A stretch of DNA of 64,000 nt from Mycolicibacter sp. MU0102 (lineage in GTDB: Bacteria; Actinomycetota; Actinomycetes; Mycobacteriales; Mycobacteriaceae), in assembly GCF_963378105.1 (NCBI RefSeq), contig NZ_OY726398.1:4216001-4280000 (forward strand), in the 5' to 3' direction. This document shows, piece after piece, positions 29,789-38,791 of this stretch. Numbering within the stretch: position 1 is the stretch's first letter; each line of letters starts with the position of its first letter. The translations under genes and the position numbers were made by a program. The notes under the pieces were generated by a model. That model saw nothing but the letters and a program-made list of their open reading frames with translations. It did no database searches and was not told the origin of the DNA.

Positions 29789-31345
29789 ATGATGATTCCG
29801 GCCCCCACGTCCGTACTGGATCGCATTCTCGAACACGTGCGCCACCGCCCCGACGCCATCGCATTACGTCGTTGCGACGGCAGAAGTCCGGTTAGCTACA
29901 GGGAACTGGCTGCCGAGTGGGAACGTCTGGCCGCAGCACTGCAGGCTAGGGGGGTTTCGCTGGGCTCTCGCGTACTTGTTGTTTCCGACAACGGACCACA
30001 GACATACCTGGCGGTGCTTGCCTGCGCCCGACTGGGCGCCATTGCCGTTCTGGCGGAGGGCAATCTGCCTATGGCCACCGTCGAACGGTTCGCCGAACTC
30101 ACGCAACCTGCCGCAGTTCTGTGCACCGAAGGCGCCCGACTGTCCCTCTCGAACCCGCCGGAGTCCCTCGCCGCGGTACCGCGGCTGTCGGTTGCCGAGG
30201 ACACCCCCTCGCTCGCGGCTCCGGGCGTGACCCCGAGGCCGAACGGTGGCGCCGATGACCCGCTGGCGATGATCTTCACCAGCGGCACCACCGGCGAACC
30301 AAAGGCTGTGCTGCTGGCCAATCGGACCTTCTACGCCGTCGCTGACATTCTGCGGGAGACCGGCTTGACATGGATCGATTGGGTGACAGGCGAAGTCGCT
30401 TACTCGCCGTTGCCGGCCACCCACATCGGTGGCCTGTGGTGGATTCTGAACTGCCTGATGCAAGGTGGTACGTGCGTCACCGGCGGCGAAGGCGGAGCGT
30501 CGCTGTTGGAGATAATCACGACCAACGAGGTCGCTACGGTCTGCCTGGTCCCGACTCTGCTCTCGCGTCTGGTAGCCGAGTTGAAGACAACCGGTAGGTC
30601 GATGCCACCTTCGCTGCGTTTTCTCGGTTACGGCGGATCGCGGGCCATCGCATCCGACGTGCAGTTCGTCGAGACCGCAGGGATACGCACCGCGCAGGTC
30701 TATGGGTTGAGCGAAACTGGTTGCACCGCACTATGTCTTCCCACCGCACCGGGGTCGATCGCCGCCATCAAGGCAGGAGCGGTCGGTCGACCCTACCCAG
30801 GCGTGCGGGTTCACCTCGATGGCGATGGCAGCGGACCGGCTGGCCCGCCGGCCTCGTCGGGAACTTTGTGGATCAAATCGCCGGCGAACATGCTGGGGTA
30901 CTGGAACAACCCGGACCGGACCGACGAAGTACTGAGCGACGGGTGGGTGAACACCGGTGACCTACTCGACGAAGGCAGCGACGGGTACTTCTATATTCGA
31001 GGGCGGGCCTCGGAGATGATCATCTGCGGCGGAGTCAATGTCGCCCCCGACGAGGTTGACCGCGTCGCAGAATCCGTCCCGGGGGTCCGCGAGGCAGCAT
31101 GCTATGAGATCCCCGACCCGGAGTTCGGAGCCCTCGTCGGCCTCGCGGTGGTCGCATCGGAAGAACTGGACGAGGGCGGTGCTCGCAACCTCAAACAGAC
31201 AATTGCAGCCCGTTACCGCAGCGAGGTGGAATCGGCCGCCCGCCCGTCGCGGATCGTCTTAGTCACCAGGATTCCGCGAACCCAGTCCGGGAAGGTCATG
31301 CGCACGTCGTTGGCCGCAGCGATCGATGCGCGCGCACATGGTTGA
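29789..31345 (+). CDS. fadD10: fatty acyl-AMP ligase/acyl-ACP ligase FadD10-like
   Basis: 518 residues from the ATG at 29789. ANL-superfamily enzyme: P-loop FTSGTTGEPKAVLL, YGLSETGC, NTGDLLDEG hinge region and catalytic Lys in TQSGKVMR near the C-terminus. FadD10 of M. tuberculosis adenylates a fatty acid and passes it to the carrier protein Rv0100 rather than to CoA. It starts 23 bases after the FcoT-like gene; its stop overlaps the ACP start by 8 bases. It provides the lipid chain of the isonitrile lipopeptide. Confidence 0.94.
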   Translation: MMIPAPTSVLDRILEHVRHRPDAIALRRCDGRSPVSYRELAAEWERLAAALQARGVSLGSRVLVVSDNGPQTYLAVLACARLGAIAVLAEGNLPMATVERFAELTQPAAVLCTEGARLSLSNPPESLAAVPRLSVAEDTPSLAAPGVTPRPNGGADDPLAMIFTSGTTGEPKAVLLANRTFYAVADILRETGLTWIDWVTGEVAYSPLPATHIGGLWWILNCLMQGGTCVTGGEGGASLLEIITTNEVATVCLVPTLLSRLVAELKTTGRSMPPSLRFLGYGGSRAIASDVQFVETAGIRTAQVYGLSETGCTALCLPTAPGSIAAIKAGAVGRPYPGVRVHLDGDGSGPAGPPASSGTLWIKSPANMLGYWNNPDRTDEVLSDGWVNTGDLLDEGSDGYFYIRGRASEMIICGGVNVAPDEVDRVAESVPGVREAACYEIPDPEFGALVGLAVVASEELDEGGARNLKQTIAARYRSEVESAARPSRIVLVTRIPRTQSGKVMRTSLAAAIDARAHG

Positions 31346-31583
31346 GTCCATCCGACAGCGGATCCTCGGTGCGGTCTGCGACGTGCTCTACATCGACGAA
31401 GCGGACCTCTTCGACGGTGACGACACGGACCTTCGCGATCTTGGTCTGGACTCGATTCGATTCGTTTTGTTGATGAAACGCCTCGGAGTGGACCGCGAGT
31501 CTGAGTTGCCGGCGCGCTTGGCGCGCGACCTGTCGATCGCCGGCTGGGTTGCCGAGCTGGAAGATCCCGACCTGCATGCCTGA
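31338..31583 (+). CDS. acyl carrier protein (Rv0100/MmaB type)
   Basis: 81 residues from the ATG at 31338; an ATG at 31326 would add four codons. The phosphopantetheine attachment serine is Ser39 in DLGLDSIRFV. The N-terminus (RILGAVCDVLYIDEADL) closely resembles Rv0100. It carries the acyl chain while glycine is added and oxidised to the isonitrile, then hands it to the NRPS. Overlaps fadD10 upstream by 8 bases and the NRPS downstream by 8. Confidence 0.94.
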   Translation: MVESIRQRILGAVCDVLYIDEADLFDGDDTDLRDLGLDSIRFVLLMKRLGVDRESELPARLARDLSIAGWVAELEDPDLHA

Positions 31584-34500
31584 TTCCCAACCCCCAGCGC
31601 CCATCCCGCTGTCTGTCTCCCAGCAGAACATCTACCGGGGTGTGCTCCAGGATGCCGATCCCACGCTGTATCTGATCGGCCGCCGGTATCGCTTGTTCCC
31701 CATACCTCTTCCCCAGTTCCGGGTCGCGTTGGAAGCCGCTATCCAGCACAACCCGGTGCAATTGTGCGTTCTCGAACAAGCCCAGGCACCATATCCGCAC
31801 CTGGTTCCGCTACTGCGAGCCGTCGATCTGGTGCAAATATCCGGCGACGACGCGGAACTGCTGGTGCGGGAGTGGGATTCGGGGATTTTGTCCCGCCCCC
31901 TGGTGCGCTACACCGTGCAAGTCGATTCGAGCGGCGACGTCGTGGGCCTGGACATGCACGCCCACCACCTTCTGCTCGACGGTGGTGCGACCGGTCTGAT
32001 CGAAGCCGACTTGGGCCGCAACCTCTCCGCCGGAAGCTCCGAATTGCCCGACATAGCCGCCGGCCTCGAGCGCCTCGCCGAAGCCCACAGCCGGGAAGCC
32101 GAACAAGTTGACGCCGCACAACGGCGGCTGACCGAATCGGTGCAGCGGGAGTTGGCAGGCGAGGTAGCCACTGGCGGCTATCCGCAATCGCCACCGACGT
32201 CAGGCGGTGCTCGCCGAGGAGTTCTGCGCGAGTCAGTCCAGATCACCGGATCCGGCTATGACGCGATCACGAAGCTGGCCGCTCGGGCACAAGTACCGCT
32301 GCACGTGTTGGTTACGGCAGCCTCCGTGGCCGTCGATGCAGGCCGTCGAAGCAGTACCGAGGCCATGGTGGTGCACGCCATCGACAATCGTTTTGGTGAG
32401 CCCGCTCTTGATGTGGCCACCTGCATCGTCAACTCAGTTGCTCAGTCCATTCGCTTCCCAGCATTCGCATCAGTGCGAGATCTTGTGGCCAATGTGGACC
32501 GCGGATACGTCAAAGCAGTGCGGCGGCGCTGGTTTCGGGAGGAGTTATATCGCCGCATCTATCTGACCATCAACCGGACTCCCCAGACTGATGCATTGGC
32601 GCTCAACTTTCTTCCGGACCCCTGCGCCCCCCAACTGCGTCCGTTCCTCGACGGCATGCCCATTACCACAGATATCGGGCCGATCGAGGGCCTGACCGTG
32701 GCAGCCGTCCAAGACGATCCGCAGCAGACCCTGACGCTGTCGACCTGGGATGACGATCACCAAAACGACCGGCCCCAATCCCGGGACATCGCAACCCTGA
32801 TCGCCCAGGTGTTGCTGAAGATGCCGGCCCAGTGGAATCAGCCGGTCGCGATGGGGGTGGACCAGTGGTTCGAGGTTCACACCGACGGTACGTGCCATTC
32901 CACCGACATCGCGCCCAGCCCAACAAGACCGGCCGTGGCAGCATGGTTTCTGGACGCGGACACCGACATCGACGGCTGGCGACAACGCCGGCGGTATGTC
33001 GATCCTTGGATCGATTGGCTGGTGAGTTCGGGCATCGAGCCCGGTGAACTGTTGGTATTCACTGACGATCAAACCGACAAGACCATCGATCTGTTGGTCG
33101 CATGCCATCTGGTCGGTTGCGGCTACAGCGTCTGCGAGCACACCGATGAACTCGAAAGCCGATTAGCGGCCGTCGGACCGGAAAGCGGGCTTTTGGCACG
33201 ATTGGTCGACGTCAGCAATACCGACCTGCCGACACAGCCCACGCGCCTGAGGGACCGCCTTCAACAGGTCCGCAAAGACGAGCACTTAGCGCAACGGATC
33301 GCCTACATCATGCCGACCTCTGGATCGACCGGCAGCCCCAAGCTGGTGCCGATCACCCACGGCGCACTGGCGATCTTCTGCCGGGGAGCGCGCCAGGCCT
33401 ACGGGTGGGAGCAACACGACACTGTCCTGCAATGTGCGCCCCTGACTTCGGATATCAGTGTCGAGGAGATTTTCAGCGCCGCACAATCCGGTGCCGCTCT
33501 GGTTCGCTCTGCGGCAACTCGAACCGGAGATCTCACGCAACTGGGAGAAGACCTGACGCGGCACTGCGTTACCGTCCTCGATCTGCCTACCGCCATCTGG
33601 CAGCTGTGCTGCGACGAGCCCGATGTGCTTGCCACCGTGGCGGCATCACGCGTACGCCAAATCGTGATCGGCGGCGAGGCGGTTCGCTCCTGTGCCGTCG
33701 AGAAGTGGCAGGCGGTTCGTGGTGTTTCCGACGTCGCGCTGATCTCAAGCTACGGCCCCACCGAGGCGACTGTGGTGGTGACGTGCCTACCACTGGACGG
33801 CGAGGGGGCCACTGCCGAGCCAAGCTACCAGCGGCGACTGGGGCAACCGCTGGCTGGAAACACCGTTTTCGTGGCATTCGGTGAGGTTGTTTTGCTCGGC
33901 GACGAGGTATCTGCGGGATACGTGGGTATCGCCAGCCCCAACTTTGGCACCGTATTCGGCATCGACGGTTCGCCACTGCGTGCGTTTGCCACCGCTGACC
34001 GAGTGATCTTGGACGGCAAGGGCTTCCCAGTATTTGCGGGTCGCAGGGACGCCGTTGTGAAGCTCGCCGGCCAGCGCGTCGACACTGCCGAGATCACCCG
34101 GCTGATCGCCGAGGATCCCACGATCTGCGATGTTGCCGTGGAACCCGACCACACCCGGCTCGGAGTCTGGTACACCAGCCTGGGCACCCGTGATGGAGCC
34201 GCCGACCCCGCAGCCGAGCAACGAATTCGCAAAGTTCTGCAGGCCGCCCGGATCCCCGGATTTGCGATCTCGGCCGTCTCGGCTATTCCGCGAAAACCCA
34301 GCGGCAAGGTTGATTCCGATCGTCTGCCCAAGACTCAACACGAAGACACCGGCACAGCGTCGGCCCAAGCAAACGGCCTGGCTCAACTGTGGAGTCGGCA
34401 TCTGGACCGCGACCTGCACCCGGAATCGTCACTGCTGGCCGAGGGTGTCGGCTCGCTGGATCTGATCCGCATCCTGCCTGCCACCCGCCGCTACCTCGGC

Positions 34501-35673
34501 CGGCACGTGTCATTGCTGGATGTGATCAGCGCCGACAGCGCCAGCCGGTTGATCGAAAATACCGACGGGATGGGGATGGACGAGGTCACAGCCGCCGAGA
34601 TCGACGACGATCTCGCCAGCCTGGCCCCGTCACTGCCCTACCCCGCACCAGGCCCGTGCTCCGAGAACACCGGCACCGTTGTGGTGTTCGGCGCCTCGGG
34701 AATCCTGGGCACCGGCTTTGCTCGAGCTGCCGCCGAGCTGCGCGCCCACGGATTCGATTCGGAGCTGGTCTTGGCCACCACCTCGGAACTGCCCGATGCT
34801 GGTCCCTGGCCAGAGCTACCCAGGGTCGACGGTGTTCGCATAGAACACATTGCCCCGCAATGCGTTCCTGAGCTTATCCGCACCACCCACGCTGCGACCG
34901 TGGTCAACGCCATCGGCAATACCAATGTGGTGGTGCCATATCGGGAGCTGCGGCCGGCCAATGTGGAGGCGGTGTCGAACATTGTTGCGGCCTGCGTGGC
35001 ACAGGGCACCCAGCTGGTGCAGTTATCGACCTCGGTGGTGAGCCCGCAACCGGCAACACCGCAGGTTGTCGATCCGCGTGCCGCGCCTTATCCCTACGCG
35101 GCTTCCAAGGCACTGGCCGAGCTGATTGTCGCGCGCAACGCCGGCCCGCTGGCCTTCTCCCTGGTACGGCTACCCCGGGTGTTGGGCGAGCCGCACCAAC
35201 TGCGGACATCGGCCGATATTTTGGTTGCGCTCGCCGATGCCTGCACAGCACTGCGTGCTCATCCCGCCGTGCACCTGACCGAGGAGGTCACCAGCAACCG
35301 GTCGGCTGCGACGGTGATCCTGGGCATGCTGTCAACACCCCTGGGACGCACCGTCACCGCGCTGCGGGGAACACCCATCGAATACTCGAAATTTCTGGCT
35401 CACTTCGGCTCCCACGAATACGACGTCGACCGCTGGAAGCAGCACTTGGACGCCAGTGACTGGGCCAGACGCAACCCACGCCGGTGGGCGGTAATCGACG
35501 CCTGGCTCACCTTGGGGATGCGCCTGGGTGAACGGTCCTACGCGCAATACCTCTCCGGACACGCCAGTTTCGAGCTGCAGGTCGATTCGGTCACCGAATT
35601 GGCTGCGCCGTCTTCGCGGCTGGTCGAGCTGGTGGCTCACGGTTGCGGCGTGGAACCGGACGGCCCTTTCTGA
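31576..35673 (+). CDS. nrp: single-module isonitrile lipopeptide synthetase (C-A-T-R NRPS)
   Basis: 1365 residues. Condensation domain about 10-430 with HHLLLDG (130-136). Adenylation domain about 450-920 with A3 TSGSTGSPK (581-589), A5 YGPTEATV (726-733), A7 TADR and A10 Lys911. Carrier domain with Ser960 (GVGSLDL). C-terminal NAD(P)-dependent thioester reductase about 1030-1365 with GASGILG (1039-1045) and Tyr1174-x3-Lys1178. It should join isonitrile acyl chains to one amino acid and release an aldehyde or alcohol. M. tuberculosis Nrp is far longer (2512 residues, two modules), so this is the minimal form. Acidic pocket residues suggest lysine or ornithine. The ATG overlaps the ACP stop. 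Confidence 0.95.
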   Translation: MPDSQPPAPIPLSVSQQNIYRGVLQDADPTLYLIGRRYRLFPIPLPQFRVALEAAIQHNPVQLCVLEQAQAPYPHLVPLLRAVDLVQISGDDAELLVREWDSGILSRPLVRYTVQVDSSGDVVGLDMHAHHLLLDGGATGLIEADLGRNLSAGSSELPDIAAGLERLAEAHSREAEQVDAAQRRLTESVQRELAGEVATGGYPQSPPTSGGARRGVLRESVQITGSGYDAITKLAARAQVPLHVLVTAASVAVDAGRRSSTEAMVVHAIDNRFGEPALDVATCIVNSVAQSIRFPAFASVRDLVANVDRGYVKAVRRRWFREELYRRIYLTINRTPQTDALALNFLPDPCAPQLRPFLDGMPITTDIGPIEGLTVAAVQDDPQQTLTLSTWDDDHQNDRPQSRDIATLIAQVLLKMPAQWNQPVAMGVDQWFEVHTDGTCHSTDIAPSPTRPAVAAWFLDADTDIDGWRQRRRYVDPWIDWLVSSGIEPGELLVFTDDQTDKTIDLLVACHLVGCGYSVCEHTDELESRLAAVGPESGLLARLVDVSNTDLPTQPTRLRDRLQQVRKDEHLAQRIAYIMPTSGSTGSPKLVPITHGALAIFCRGARQAYGWEQHDTVLQCAPLTSDISVEEIFSAAQSGAALVRSAATRTGDLTQLGEDLTRHCVTVLDLPTAIWQLCCDEPDVLATVAASRVRQIVIGGEAVRSCAVEKWQAVRGVSDVALISSYGPTEATVVVTCLPLDGEGATAEPSYQRRLGQPLAGNTVFVAFGEVVLLGDEVSAGYVGIASPNFGTVFGIDGSPLRAFATADRVILDGKGFPVFAGRRDAVVKLAGQRVDTAEITRLIAEDPTICDVAVEPDHTRLGVWYTSLGTRDGAADPAAEQRIRKVLQAARIPGFAISAVSAIPRKPSGKVDSDRLPKTQHEDTGTASAQANGLAQLWSRHLDRDLHPESSLLAEGVGSLDLIRILPATRRYLGRHVSLLDVISADSASRLIENTDGMGMDEVTAAEIDDDLASLAPSLPYPAPGPCSENTGTVVVFGASGILGTGFARAAAELRAHGFDSELVLATTSELPDAGPWPELPRVDGVRIEHIAPQCVPELIRTTHAATVVNAIGNTNVVVPYRELRPANVEAVSNIVAACVAQGTQLVQLSTSVVSPQPATPQVVDPRAAPYPYAASKALAELIVARNAGPLAFSLVRLPRVLGEPHQLRTSADILVALADACTALRAHPAVHLTEEVTSNRSAATVILGMLSTPLGRTVTALRGTPIEYSKFLAHFGSHEYDVDRWKQHLDASDWARRNPRRWAVIDAWLTLGMRLGERSYAQYLSGHASFELQVDSVTELAAPSSRLVELVAHGCGVEPDGPF

Positions 35674-35708
35674 CGACCACTCATAGAGGACCTGAAGAAG
35701 GAGAAGCC

Positions 35709-36068
35709 TTGTCCGACATTCGACGGATCCAACTCGACGTGACCGGTATGACCTGCCGGATGTGCTCTGCGCACATCGAGCTGAAACTGAACTCGATCGA
35801 CGGGGTTCGGGCCTCAGTGGACTTCCCGAGCGCGACCGCCACCATCGATGCCGATTCCGCCGTGAGCGTCGCAGCATTGTGCGCGGCCATTGCAGACGCG
35901 GGTTACCAGGGTGAGCTGCGGTGGGAACGGCCGCGCACCGCTGAGGACTTAAAGATCCCCGGCGGTCCCATCAAGCGAATCGCGCGCCTGACCCGGCTCC
36001 TCTCCAGGGGCCGGCGCATGCAAGAAGCCGGTATTCAAACGCCGGACGCAGCAACACCGATTCGCTGA
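35709..36068 (+). CDS. orphan HMA (heavy-metal-associated) domain protein
   Basis: 119 residues from a TTG start with AAGGAG 9 bases upstream, 35 bases after nrp. Residues 1-75 form an HMA fold: RRIQLDVTGMTCRMCSAHIE with the metal-binding CxxC (Cys15, Cys18 approx.), then the usual GVRASVDFPSATATID strand and IADAGY. The C-terminal 45 residues are basic (RIARLTRLLSRGRR) and lack membrane helices. It resembles the first domain of CtpA/CtpB copper ATPases, whose genes flank the INLP cluster in M. tuberculosis. It may be a free copper chaperone or a remnant of a lost ATPase. Co-transcription with nrp is likely. Confidence 0.85.
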   Translation: MSDIRRIQLDVTGMTCRMCSAHIELKLNSIDGVRASVDFPSATATIDADSAVSVAALCAAIADAGYQGELRWERPRTAEDLKIPGGPIKRIARLTRLLSRGRRMQEAGIQTPDAATPIR

Positions 36069-36469
36069 TCAGCGGGGCCCCTGACAGGGCCGGCAAAAGG
36101 CGGCTAAGCGCAAGAACCGCGCCGCTCACATGGATCCGGTCCCGGGGGCCGACCAAGCTGGCGAGCTGAGACAACGGCCAACTTGTGGCGTACGGTTGAT
36201 CCCAGCGGTGATGCTCCACTTCATCCGATCGAAACCACATTCTTTGCGGACCCGCTGGGCGGGCACTCCAGCCTCCCAATCGCAACGAGGTGCCATTGCG
36301 CCACCGCGACCAGCGGGGTCATCGCCGACCTGAAGATGCGAGGCGAAGGCAACCCTCCGTGGTATCTGGGCCTGAATCAACGAGATTCGCCCAGCCGAAC
36401 CGATGCTCTCGCCGAAAGCCATTGCTGCACCACTGATGGTGCTCTCTTTCTGCCTGGAGCTGTGCCCTG
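36069..36469. other. 401-base intergenic stretch without a recognisable gene
   Basis: No open frame here resembles a protein family, and no transmembrane ATPase remnant of CtpA/B type could be read in any frame. It presumably holds the promoter of the wax ester synthase gene; no confident -10/-35 or ribosome site was identified. Confidence 0.5.
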
Positions 36470-37860
36470 ATGTTGATTCCCATGTCCCCGACCGATTCGA
36501 TGTTCTTGCTGGCCGAATCGGAGAATCGCCAGATGCAGGTGGGTGGGATTGCCCTGTTCACCCCGCCCGAAGGTGCCTGCGCCTTGGATGTCCGTCAGAT
36601 GTTCGCGGCGGCTATCGCTCGCGACGACGTCGCCGGCATGTGGCGCAAACGGGCTCGCCGCTCAGTGCTGTCGCTGGGGCAGTGGGGCTGGGACAGTGGC
36701 ACCGACGTCGACCTCCAACACCATGTGCAGTATTCGGCGCTGCCGCGGCCCGCCGGACTGCGGGAGTTGTGGACGCTGGTGTCGTGGCTGCACGCAATCC
36801 CGCTGGACCGGGATCGGCCGCTGTGGGAGATGCACCTGATCGAAGGCCTCGCCGACGGCCGCTATGCCGTGTATATCAAGGTCCACCACGCGCTCACCGA
36901 CGGCGTTTCCGCGATGGGGATGCTGCGTGCGGCGTTGAGTCCTGACCCGGCTCGCCGCGGTCAGCCTGCGTTGTGGGAGCCGGCCGACACGCGCTCCGCG
37001 TCTGCCCCCGACTCAACGTCGAGCAGTTCGCTGGCGGGGCGGGCGACGGCGGCGATCTGGCACGGAGCACGCGATGCCGCGGGGTTGCTGCCGGCGCTCA
37101 CCGGCACGCTGGTGCAGGCCCTCCGCCAGCGCTGCGGCGCACTGTCGCTGGTCACACCGCACACCATGTTCAATGTGGCGATTGACAGTGCCCGGTCTTC
37201 ACCGGGGGCTCGTGGCCGCTGGAACGATTGCAGTTGGTCGCCAAACACAGCGATGCAACGGTCAACGATGTGGTGCTGGCCATGTGCGCAGGCGCCCTGC
37301 GCAATTACCTGACCACTAGGAAAGCGCTGCCGTTGGCGTCGCTGGTGGCGATGATTCCGGTCTCACTGCGGCTGCCCGGGCCTGCAGCCGGCCGGGACAA
37401 CACCGGCAACAGAATCGGGTCTCTGATGTGCGGCCTGGCCACCGACCTAGCCGATTCCGGCGAGCGATTGGTGTCGGTGCGGAACAGCATGCGCGAGGGC
37501 AAGACCGCGCTGGGCACGCACACTCAGCTGCAGATCCTCGCGATGAGTGCGCTGGGTGCCACGCCACTGGCGTTGGGCATGCTCGTCGGTCAGCACGGGC
37601 TGCTGCGCCCCCCGAACGTGATGATCTCAAACGTGACCGGTTCTCCGGTGCCGTTGTACTGGAACGGCGCCCGCCTCGACGAGCTCTATCCCCTGTCGAT
37701 CCCAGTCGACGGACAGGCACTGAACATCACCTGCACGAGCACCGACGACACGATCGCGTTCGGGCTTACCGGCTGCCGCGAAGCCGTTCCAGGACTGAGT
37801 GAGCTGACCAGACTTCTCGACGAAGAACTCCGCCAGCTCGAGCACGCCGTCGGACTCTGA
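36470..37860 (+). pseudogene. wax ester synthase/diacylglycerol acyltransferase (WS/DGAT), frameshifted
   Basis: Two frames join into one WS/DGAT of about 463 residues, the normal length. The first part runs from the ATG at 36470 (MLIPMSPTDSMFLLAES) through the catalytic HHALTDG to NVAIDSAR; the second resumes as FTGGSWPLERLQLVAKHSDATVNDVVLAMCAGAL in another frame and ends at 37860 with normal C-terminal motifs (NVTGSPVPLYWNG). The break is at about 37196-37198 (CGGTCTTCACC), where one base appears missing. Intact enzymes make triacylglycerol or wax esters from acyl-CoA. Everything else looks well preserved, so a recent mutation or a sequencing error are both possible. Confidence 0.85.
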
Positions 37861-37932
37861 TGACTCGGGGCATCGCGGCGGCCGACACCAGTCGGGGGTC
37901 GCCCCGGTGGCCGGCCCGCGGCTCGTAAGCGC

Positions 37933-37952
37933 CCCGAACTGCGAAGTTCGGG
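37933..37952. terminator. small hairpin downstream of the WS/DGAT gene
   Basis: CCCGAACT (37933-37940) pairs perfectly with AGTTCGGG (37945-37952) across a GCGA loop. It lies 73 bases after the WS/DGAT stop and 106 before the DUF5994 start; it may be a terminator or a regulator site. Confidence 0.4.
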
Positions 37953-38057
37953 TAGGGTATGGCATATCGGCGGTATTCCGCATCTGACCGTTCTAGGTTG
38001 TATCGCCGCCGATTTGAAGGTAACCGGCCGATTCGCGGCCCAGTCAGGAGCGTCGTT

Positions 38058-38579
38058 ATGACGCAACAACAGACCCACTTCGCAACAAGCCGGCACCCGA
38101 CGCCACCGCAACGCAGACCGCGGTTGCGCTTGAAACCAAAGGCAGCGCAGGCCGGACACGTCGACGGGGCCTGGTGGCCATGGAGCGGCACTCTCACCAC
38201 CGAGCTCCCGGGCCTGCTCTCGGTGTTGTCGGTTCGAGTCGGGAGTATTCAACGCGTGCGGTACAACCTCAGCGAATGGGCGCCGGCACCTTCCAAACTC
38301 ACTACCGACGGACGAACCGTACGACTCGATGGATATGAACGTCAGCCGGTCAACACTCTGGAGGTCCTCGGTGCTGACCGGAGCCGGATCCTCTTGCTCG
38401 TGGTTCCGCCTCGCACCAAGCCCGACCAGGCACACGAGACGATGATGAGCGCGGCGGCACCCAATAACGACTCAAACGTGGACGCACTGCTCGTAATCAG
38501 TGACCGCGAAAGAGAATCCCGCACCGCCCGAGCCCACGCGGAACATCGATGGGTTTCCAAAGCCGGCGATCTCAGTTGA
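38058..38579 (+). CDS. DUF5994 family protein
   Basis: 173 residues from the ATG at 38058, with AGGAG 7 bases upstream. The core RLRLKPKAAQAGHVDGAWWPWS, the YNLSEWAPAP segment and ILLLVVPP are characteristic of DUF5994, an actinobacterial family of unknown function often present in several copies in mycobacteria. Soluble, no signal peptide or membrane segment. Monocistronic by context. Confidence 0.82.
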   Translation: MTQQQTHFATSRHPTPPQRRPRLRLKPKAAQAGHVDGAWWPWSGTLTTELPGLLSVLSVRVGSIQRVRYNLSEWAPAPSKLTTDGRTVRLDGYERQPVNTLEVLGADRSRILLLVVPPRTKPDQAHETMMSAAAPNNDSNVDALLVISDRERESRTARAHAEHRWVSKAGDLS

Positions 38580-38791
38580 TTCGTCAGGGCTGACGGTGCC
38601 CGGGAGCCGGTCACTATCGAATCGCCCTGTCTGAGCCGTAGTCCACGACGCCCCCCGCAAGATGGTCATGTGTTCGGCTTGCCGTGGCGCTGTCGGGCTC
38701 CTGAATATCTCGTAATACAAAGCACTTTCGTGCGCGACACGATCAACAGCAAGGTCAACAAAGTGAAAACCCAACAAGAACAGAAGAAGCG

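Noticed and set aside
38472..38777. 101-codon minus-strand frame after the DUF5994 gene
   Set aside because: Overlaps the DUF5994 C-terminus in antisense; no family, no ribosome site.
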